Assembly: GCA_002110485.1 (NCBI GenBank)
Contig: MOWL01000003.1
Span: forward strand, 682,001-746,000
DNA from: Emergomyces orientalis
Taxonomy: Eukaryota; Ascomycota; Eurotiomycetes; Onygenales; Ajellomycetaceae
Reading direction: 5' to 3'
DNA length: 64,000 nt
The notes beneath the pieces are model-generated. The model searched no databases. It saw nothing but the letters and a program-made list of their open reading frames with translations, and was not told where the DNA came from. A program made the translations under genes and the position numbers. Below, in pieces: positions 56,070 to 64,000 of this stretch (position 1 is the first letter of the stretch; each line of letters starts with the position of its first letter).

Positions 56070-59000
56070 TGTAAGTTGAATGTATGGATGGGCTCGCAAT
56101 GATGGCTTAGACCTAAGACTTTACACGTGGATTTTGGTTTAAGGGGAGCCCAATGGCAGGTAAGATATGATGGACGGAATTATGTACCACTCGGTAAAAG
56201 AATGGTACTGCATTCAAATGACAGGCTCTGAAGTCCGGGGATAGCATTTCTTTTTTAACATATTTTCCAAGTGAGGGGCTATCTATGACTCTGAAATTTC
56301 CTCTACCGGCTCGCCAACTCATATTGCGGGGGAAATCCCCACACAGAAATTTTCTTTCCAAACCACACATAATGAGTCAAAAACCCACCCTCAAAGCGGT
56401 CGGATACCCAGCGCTGCGTTCTATATGCTGGGAAGATGAAAATTTTCAACAACTGAATGTTCGCGATTTTATTTTTGCGGTGTCCTGCAATTGGCGGGTC
56501 TGGCTTCTTAGACGCGAGGAAGAGGGGGATTTCACAATTTCTCAGTTGGCCAGATGTACCCAAGCTGTTTCAAATATGGTCGAAATCGAACTTTGAAACA
56601 CGCCCGTGGTAACCTAGTGTCATCAAGAAAAAGCAGGGAGCTCAGTTCACTTCTCCAGTCTGCCAAAATCCGTTGGGCCGTAGAAACACCAACAACAACC
56701 AAAATCCTAGCGAAAGCCCTTCTCCATTCATGGTTTTTGGATGGTGTAATTCAACTTAGAGGACACATGTTCGACCACAAAAGATAACGTTTTATTGTTT
56801 ACTAAATCGAAAAAAATAAACCTCAAGTTATTGAATGGGCTAACGGGGCTGTTGTTCTTCATCTTCGGGCGAAAGGTGACAACGACCCCAACGGGTGTCG
56901 TGTCCAAAAGTAGGACTGAACCGCTGTTCCTATACGAAGATCCACGTTCCCCGAATCCTGGAAGACAGTACTCAGATTGACACAAGGAAGCAGCGCGTTA
57001 TGGAATTCGCGCTGAAGGTTCCCTGCTATCTGTTGGGACTTACTCTGCTTCTTGATGCGTGCAGTCGAATAATGGTGTCACGGAACATTTTGAGGGAGGG
57101 CATGTTTGCCAGAAATCATCGAATAACCTCTCTGTGGCTGCGTTAGCTACAAGCTCCTGAAATTTAAAAGGGTTTGCATAAAATGATGCCCAACGGAAGC
57201 AAGATGCTAGCAACCTACTTCATGTCGAGGAGCTCTTGAATTCCACGCCCAGTTAGACGAGAAACCTTATCAAACCTCGTCTGTTCTGTGTCGAATTCGA
57301 ATAATGCAAACGTTAGCTACTCATGTAGGTGGATCTGAATGTACCTGACAGGCGGCCATCAAGCCAGCCTCAGTACGTATGTTTCAAATATAGGCTGCTC
57401 CGTCAAAATTCAATTCGATGATCGGCACGGTGTGATATACACCCTCGTTTCTATCTTTGATTGGCCTCCCGCCGCCCTCAATTGCCCGTTGACCAATTTA
57501 CGCTTTGAATGTAAAAACTTAATCAACAACCACCGCACAATCGCCTGAAGATACCAGAAGTGTATCTCATCGTCCCCTTATTTGTCCCACCTGTGCTCCC
57601 TTTCTATCTTCGCCGAGATTTCAGCTGAATCGAAGAATAGCCGAACCTGACCTTTGTGGCAAGTTGCATAAATGCAACGCATCGCCGCTCACACCATTTT
57701 AAGTTTTGCCCCTTGTGATACCTACCCTTTATGGGGGCCGCACGGTGCTGCTTAAGCTGGTCCTGCTTTTTTCCTTTGTCTGGAGAACGTTGGGCTAGGG
57801 GAAATTGGGCATTTACTCCATTTGGAATGCGTGACGAGAGGGCAAAAGAAGGAAGAAAAGTTTAGAGTCATTATCAGAAGGGGATGTTTTAAAAGTGTTC
57901 ATTTCAAGTCCCTACCTCCCGAAACGAGCGGTGGAAAATAAAAAAGGGGGAAAAGGAGAAATGCATAGTTCCAATCAGTACCTGGTTGATATATCATTCT
58001 GCCTACCTTCACGTCGAAAGGCGGCCTGACCCAAATCGTTGACTCCCTAGGTACCCAGGTAGCTATTGGCCTATGGCCGGAAATGTGCGCATATTCCCAG
58101 AGCACCGTCTTTTCTCTTCTTTTTTACGAATACGATCAGGCCTTGGAAATTCCCCCCGCAGGAGCATTCTGGGCGAAAGAGCCGAGAGAGCCGAAGAGGG
58201 AGTCAAACTCAACCCAAACCCTTCATTCAAATTTAGCTTTTCGTCCACTTTCTTCACGTCTTAACTGGGGAACCAGAGAAATTTCGGAGATCCGGGCGTC
58301 CCATAGCGCAGTGTCTGGCAGAGGAAAAGTTGACTTGGGAAAAATAAAATAAACTAAAACTGAAAGACCTGCAATCATTCTGGCTTGGGTCAAAGGTGCC
58401 GAAGAAGGCAGACCAGTAAAAGTCATTGACATATCCCATGGCAGGTTTACATAGTATGAATTGGCCAGAATAAACCAGGTTTATGCGTACTAGGATGGCC
58501 CTGTTTGTTGCGTTTAGCTCACGTTTTTGTCACGAGGTCTTCGTTACTCAAGCTATGCGGCAAGGGGTTGTCAGCTAAATCAGCGCAAGGGTTCGAAGGC
58601 TGGATTTAGCAGACATGTGAATAGTGTACATGTACGGAGTAGTGACAAAGACATAAGCTCTTCCTGTCAGACCGTAACTTAGTTATACGCCTGCTTAGAT
58701 AATCCTCCATAACTAACCCCGTAGCTAGGATAGGATAGTACTCCTTAATGAAACCAAGCTTATTACCTCCAACACTTCCATGTTTCATTTCCACTCTCTT
58801 GATTTGCTCTTGTTTTCTTTCTTTTCTTTCTTCTTTTTAAATTTTTTTAGAGGAAATCCTGTCATTGTTCGTCCTGAGGATTCGAAGACAGGGGTGCCGG
58901 GGTATATTTCCAGCTTTGGAGATCTCGCGGGGCCGCTGTCTCTCATCGTCATAGATAATGAGTCTGGTCAGTGGTGATCTCAGCCCGGGAGACTTGCATT

Positions 59001-60944
59001 CATATTTTATGATCTTGGTTGCTTTCCGCTTAGATCTGACATTTTCTGGAGTTTTTCGCTGGTCGCTGATCATGTTTAAAAATAGCACTGCACGAGGATT
59101 GGTTTCTGAAGAGGGGGTGTTGTTAGTAACTTGTTAGGAGTCGGGGAGATATACTTCATTGTTCAATACGTGAAGGGAAGAGTGTGAAAAATGGTAGCAA
59201 GAAGAAAATATTACTGCTAATATGGAAGTCGTTCCTCGCACATTTGAAAGTCTGATATTGTTTTATGCCCTTGATGAAAAGTAACACTACTCCGAACGAC
59301 TGAATGGGGCAGTTAAATTATTTTTTTCCATGCGAAGCCGAGAGCAAGTCACCGAAGTCCACCTTCCTGGGGGAGGGAGCCACCATTTCTCGAGGCTTTT
59401 GACGTTTGGTGGGCGACTGCTCTGTTCTAACCCAACCGTCATCATACGACGGACATACCACGCTGTCACCTCCTTGGGGTTAGTACATGGAATCTCCGCA
59501 AGAGGCTAGGGCCCGGCGCCGTGGCCAAAAGGGAAGGATATCCACAACAGGTAAATGGGTGGAATTGGCAGAGCATGTCCTGCCGACGCCACTACTGTCA
59601 TTATTCTTGTCATTATTGATCCTGGTTGGTAGGGTTCATCTTTCCCCGCATCGGCCAAGTCGGTGCTGTTTCTTTAGTGTGGAAAATAAGCGCTAATTAT
59701 GCGAGTTTCTAAGCATCCGTCATCAAATCGCTCCAGCGCCCAAAGAAAAACCAAGCGACTGCCTTGGACGGGATTGGACAGATTTCAGACAACAAGCCGG
59801 ATTATCAACACCAGATAAAGGGTCCCGGTGAGCGCTTCTACGTCAAGGTGACCCGCCAGAAGTCAATGTCGTATTAAAGGTCAGTGATGTGGAAACCAAC
59901 ACTCCGCCTCAGACACTGCGGTAATTAGTAGTTTGTATAAGGGGTGGATGAACGATCAACATGAAAGCGGAACCAGATCCTTTTGGTGGATAAATCTCCT
60001 ACCAAATAACCATAACCCACTTACTAAGGTACCACCTGAAGGCGTCTTGAATCTGAAAATCTGAAACAAAAGTCCGCTGTAGGGGAGCCCAACCAAACGC
60101 GAAGTAACAGCGTCGAGATTTCAAATATCTCCATCAACTCCATATCACGTTTTTCGGCTCCTTGGCCTCCTTTGTCACCTGCACTGTTCACCCCAGAGAT
60201 CCCGGACCCCGGCATCAAAGATTCTCTCTTTCATTTCCGCCGTATATCGGAATGATATCCCATACCCACTCACTCTACGGGGATTAAGGTAAGGCAGTAG
60301 TCAGTACTCCGACAAAAGACTCGGAGCAGCGTAATTCTAGCCAGCGTACTTGTAAATGTCTGTGCATTTTCCCGACACTGAGATTTCGAGGGGGGCGAAT
60401 TAGCCCAAGTGAACCCTGCAGGCTGTTCGGGATTGTCTGAACATTTCTACGGCTCTGTTCGTTAAGGACTACCAGCTCCGAAGTACAGGACTTCGGCTCT
60501 GGTAGTTGACATTGGTCCAGAGGTGTTCTCGCGTGACCGGCCAATCCGGCTCAAAGTGAGTCTTTTCTCCCCGTGTCTTCGTACGGAGTACGTTAAGACA
60601 CTTTTCGCGCAAGGCATTTCGCTCCAGGGCTGCCTGGATGAAGTTTAGTTCACCTGGGATGTGGCTTGGTGGCTGGCAGCTAGCTCCAGCCCTGGTTCCT
60701 TAGCTGATGCTTGGGTTTTTAGAGGCTTGGCTAACTTTGAGGGCCTAATGCTCAATACCAACGGATGAAGTATCTCAATCGAACATGCTCTGGCCTGTAC
60801 CCTTGGAACAATTTGACCCTTTTTCCCACAAAAACTCGGCACAACTCTGGTACATGGCCAATAATATACCGAACCCGTGCGGTCCGTCCACGGGTCCAGA
60901 GAATCAGCAGGTCACGGTAACAGCACTAAACAAGCACGTGTTTC

Positions 60945-60969
60945 TTTTTTTTTTTTTTTTTTTTTTTTT
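60945..60969. repeat. Poly(T) tract, 25 nt
   Basis: A T run in the gene-free block upstream of the sugar transporter. Confidence 0.95.
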
Positions 60970-61894
60970 GTTTAGGTGCCAAGGTATGTATGAATATGTG
61001 CATCATGACATATGCACCGTACCTTTTGCTCTACTCTGGCTGACAGCTATACCTACATAGGTACCTACCGCATGTCATCGGCATATAATAGTTTATGAAG
61101 GTAGACAGTTTAAAGCTGCGACAACTACCAGTTGGCGGGCGACTAGGACGAGATCAAATTTAAACACAGCTAACAATAATAATAAAGAGCATGAAAAGTA
61201 TCAAACGGGCCCAGGTTTTCAAAAAAAGTTAAAATATAACAATTCCGGGATGGGCTGAAGCTTGCCACAACAAGGCTCCTCCAAACAGAGCTCAGCAATT
61301 CTCCACAGCTCAATATCGAACAGAGAAGTTACCGTTGCAACAAGCAACGTTGTAGCAGCCCACATGCGGTGGGGTCGGCAGTTAACTGAGAGCGCCGGAG
61401 ACTGGCCGTCCGAGTTTGGAGGGAATCCTTTTTGGGTTTATATAAATTATTTTTTTGGCACATGCAATGGGGAAAACTGACTCGCAGGGTCGCAGGGAAA
61501 ACTTGCGAACTCGGAGTAGGGTGAGCTAACTCCCCCAAAAAAAAGGGAGGAGTACTCTGTAGATCCTACTAAGGCGCTGTTAGTTCGACCTGTTGGTCAG
61601 AAAGATTTGGTTGCTAACCTGTAAATGGCTTAAGGGATGTCGATCTAAATAGGATAGGCTGGGCAATTCCGGCTTTAGCATAAAAGTATAACTCGAAAAA
61701 ACGTGATTATAGGGCATCCATGAATGGATCCCTGAAGAAAAAAAAAGGAAAAAAAAAAAAAAAGCCGGGGAGCAACTGGGCTGGCATTCGCTGTGTGCAG
61801 AAAGTTAGAGATACCTGGGTGCTTTTTGTATTGTTATGCACAAGAAGGCGAAATCCGTGCCCATTTTGCTGCGCGTGTCACAGTTGCCCCCGTC

Positions 61895-62163
61895 CCCCAG
61901 TCCCCCGTCCCCTTCTCCTCTCCCCGCACCTTGTTCGGTTTGTATTAATATATAAACACTTGCAGTCCCCCCCCAGCTGAGCTTGTTCTTTGTTCTTGGC
62001 CCCTTTTCTTTTCTTTTTGTGGTTTCTTGTCTTGAAGAGTTCCAACCTAGCTGCGCCAAATACGATCAGCAAGCATCGAAGCTTCGGGAAGAGATACAAG
62101 AACAGGCCTGAAGAACCAGTATCCCTTTCGGGGGAGAGAGCAACAACAACCAACAACAACAAC
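61895..62163 (+). promoter_or_regulatory. Hexose-transporter core promoter: CreA-type sites, TATA box, CAA leader
   Basis: A TATA box (TATATAAA, 61949–61956) lies 208 bp upstream of the ATG. CCCCAG, the complement of the CreA consensus SYGGRG, occurs at 61895–61900 and 61971–61976, on either side of the TATA. The last 25 nt before the ATG are CAACAACAAC-type sequence, an unstructured leader favouring translation. CreA control is inferred from short degenerate motifs. Confidence 0.45.
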
Positions 62164-64000
62164 ATGGCGTCGTTGGCTGGTAATATCTACCTCATCGCCG
62201 CCGTGGCGGTGATCGGAGGTGGTTTGTTCGGTTTCGACATCTCGTCCATGTCTGCTATTATCGGCACTGATAACTATCTTTGCTATTTCAATCAGCCTGA
62301 GCCGGGTGATACAAAATGCAAAGGTCCAAGACCGGATGTTCAAGGTGGTATCACGGCCTCCATGGCTGGTGGTTCATGGTTTGGAGCCCTCGTATCGGGC
62401 TTTTTGTCTGATATCTTTGGTCGCAAGAAGTCCATTATGGTTGGCGCAGTTATTTGGTATGTTGGTTTTGTTTTCTTCGCCTGTTCGACCTACATTCGCA
62501 TTCAGGTCTCCGCATTCCGTCAATTTTGATGCGAATTAACAAATTCACACATTTGGGTATAAATTGCATAGCATGTTGAGCTGACTGAACTTTCTTCGCT
62601 ACTAGGGTCATCGGTTCTATAATCACCTGTGCTTCGCAGAATATCGCCATGTTGATTGTTGGTCGTGTCATCAACGGTTTCAGTGTCGGTATATGTTCCG
62701 CGCAGGTCCCTGTTTACATCGCTGAACTGGCACCTCCCTCCAAACGTGGCCGTCTAATTGGCGCGCAACAATGGGCTATCACATGGGGTATTATGATTAT
62801 GTTCTAGTAAGTTTCAGTCCGAGTATAATCTCTCCATACATCCCTATACCCCTTTCTCGCCTCGCGATACTGACAACGGCATTAGCATCTCCTATGGAAC
62901 TAGCAAAGTTTCTGGAGCAGCTGGTTTCCGGATCGCGTGGGGTCTGCAAATGATTCCCGCCATCTTGCTCTTCTTTGGTCTCATTCCTCTACCTGAATCA
63001 CCACGCTGGCTTGCTCGTAAAGACCGCTGGGAAGACTGCCTTGCGGTGTTGACCCTGGTACACGGCAAAGGCGATCCAAACTCCCCATTCGTCCAACGCG
63101 AATACGAAGAGATCAAGGAGATGTGTGAATTCGAACGACGAAATGCTGATGTGACTTATCTTGAACTGCTTAAACCCAACATGATCAACCGCACTCATGT
63201 TGGCGTATTCACCCAGATTTGGAGTCAGTTGACTGGTATGAACGTTATGATGTACTATATCACGTGAGTCTGCACCCCTTGTGCTAAATCGTTTGAATTT
63301 GATATTTTGATGTTGATCATGGTTTGGCTAACTATCTTTCTAGATATGTCTTCGGAATGGCTGGTCTCACAGGAGACACCCTGATGGTTTCAAGCAGTAT
63401 CCAATACGTTATCAATGTCGTAATGACAATTCCCGCGCTGCTGTGGGTTGACCGCTGGGGTCGCCGTCCCACCCTATTGGTTGGTGCCTTCTTTATGATG
63501 CTCTGGCTCTTTATCAACGCTGGTCTTCTTGCATCTTACGGGCACCCTGCGCCAGCAGATAGAGCTGTCGAAGCTCAATCCTGGCTGATCAGCGGACCCC
63601 CCAGTAAGGCTGTTATCGCATGCTCCTATCTGTTTGTCGCCTCGTTCGCTCCAACCTGGGGTCCTGTTTCCTGGATTTATCCACCAGAGCTTTTCCCTCT
63701 GCGCGTTCGTGGAAAGGCTGTTGCCCTTGCCACTTCCTCCAACTGGGCCTTCAACTTTGCCCTCGGTTACTTCGTTCCTCCGGCCTTTGTCAATATCCAG
63801 TGGAGGACCTACATTCTTTTCGCTGTTTTCTGTGCCGCCATGTTCGTCCATGTCTTTTTCATGTTCCCTGAGACGGCTGGAAAGACTCTTGAGGAAGTTG
63901 AGTTGATCTTCACCGACCCCAATGGCATCAAGTACATTGGAACACCCGCCTGGAAAACACGGGTTGACTTCCACCGTGCAGCACTTCTTGAGCAGACCGG
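62164..64000 (+). CDS. MFS hexose transporter (truncated by the window edge)
   Basis: Exons seen are 62164–62456, 62606–62806, 62886–63263 and 63344 to beyond 64000. All introns have GT…AG ends with CTGAC or CTAAC branch sites. At least 509 residues are encoded and the frame is still open at the edge, so only the C-terminal tail is missing (family length about 530–560). Sugar-porter signatures are present: GGGLFGFDISSMSA in TM1, SDIFGRKKS (the D-R-x-G-R-R type loop 2–3 motif), PESPRWLARK after TM6, QLTGMNVMMYY in TM7, DRWGRRPTLL, and PETAGKTLEEVE after TM12. The QLTGMN… motif is typical of hexose carriers of the fungal Hxt/Mst group. Substrate is probably glucose or related hexose, and affinity cannot be judged. 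Role: facilitated or proton-coupled sugar uptake at the plasma membrane. Confidence 0.93.

Larger units (their letters stand above)
56070..62163. other. Gene-free block of about 6 kb upstream of the hexose transporter
   Basis: No coding frame with family resemblance was found; frames are short and overlap on both strands. It includes a T25 tract at 60945–60969. The right end (about 61880–62163) looks like the promoter and leader of the transporter. Confidence 0.5.

Noticed and set aside
1..64000. CRISPR arrays, prophage, bacterial operons, biosynthetic gene cluster
   Set aside because: No regularly spaced direct repeats, no bacterial-type gene packing, and no polyketide, non-ribosomal peptide or terpene core enzyme anywhere in the window.

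Overview
The window is nuclear DNA from a filamentous ascomycete. Genes are separated by long AT-rich, pyrimidine-rich spacers. Introns are short (57–149 nt) with GT donors, CTNAC/TAAC-like branch sites and AG acceptors. The proteins are typical Eurotiomycete orthologues. Overall flavour suggests Onygenales (the group of the dimorphic moulds), but that is an inference from protein resemblance and cannot be settled to genus here. There are no bacterial, phage or organellar features, and I found no tRNA or rRNA genes.

Layout. 1–1.5 kb: remnant of a Tc1/mariner-type transposon (minus strand) abutting a broken aminoglycoside-phosphotransferase-like kinase gene. 2.9–3.9 kb: small nuclear-looking orphan protein (minus). 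6.6–8.4 kb: MAPK adaptor Ste50 (plus, 3 exons). 9.6–10.6 kb: SGNH/GDSL (CE16-like) esterase, start unclear (plus). 11.4–14.9 kb: plasma-membrane Na+/H+ antiporter Nha1 (minus). 17.2–19.7 kb: sorting nexin Mvp1 (minus, 5 exons). 20.4–24.2 kb: clamp-unloader ATPase Elg1 (minus), head-to-head with the rRNA-processing factor Utp8 at 24.7–27.6 kb (plus). 29.7–33.2 kb: AmdX-type C2H2 transcription factor (minus). 33.2–44.4 kb: about 11 kb with no gene I can support. 44.4–45.1 kb: orphan protein with an unresolved frame change (minus). 46.2–47.9 kb: ribosome-assembly WD40 protein Rrb1/GRWD1 (minus). 48.6–50.0 kb: septation GTPase Spg1 with a polyglutamine-bearing N-terminal extension (plus). 52.3–54.4 kb: transglutaminase-like, proline-rich protein (plus). 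55.1–56.1 kb: metallo-beta-lactamase (minus). 56.1–62.2 kb: gene-free. 62.2 kb to the right edge: MFS hexose transporter (plus, cut off).

The genes are mostly unrelated housekeeping and signalling functions, as usual for a fungal chromosome arm. Three contextual themes stand out. Two ribosome-biogenesis factors (Utp8, Rrb1) lie about 19 kb apart. Elg1 and Utp8 share a 452-bp divergent promoter carrying one MluI cell-cycle box. Spg1 neighbours a Cyk3-like transglutaminase-fold protein; both point to septation.

I did not find a convincing undescribed multi-gene system. The best leads are the decayed kinase/transposon junction, the frame break in the 44.5-kb orphan gene, the odd lysine-rich insert in the esterase, an in-frame alternative splice acceptor inside the Mvp1 PX domain, and the large gene-free block next to the AmdX-type regulator.
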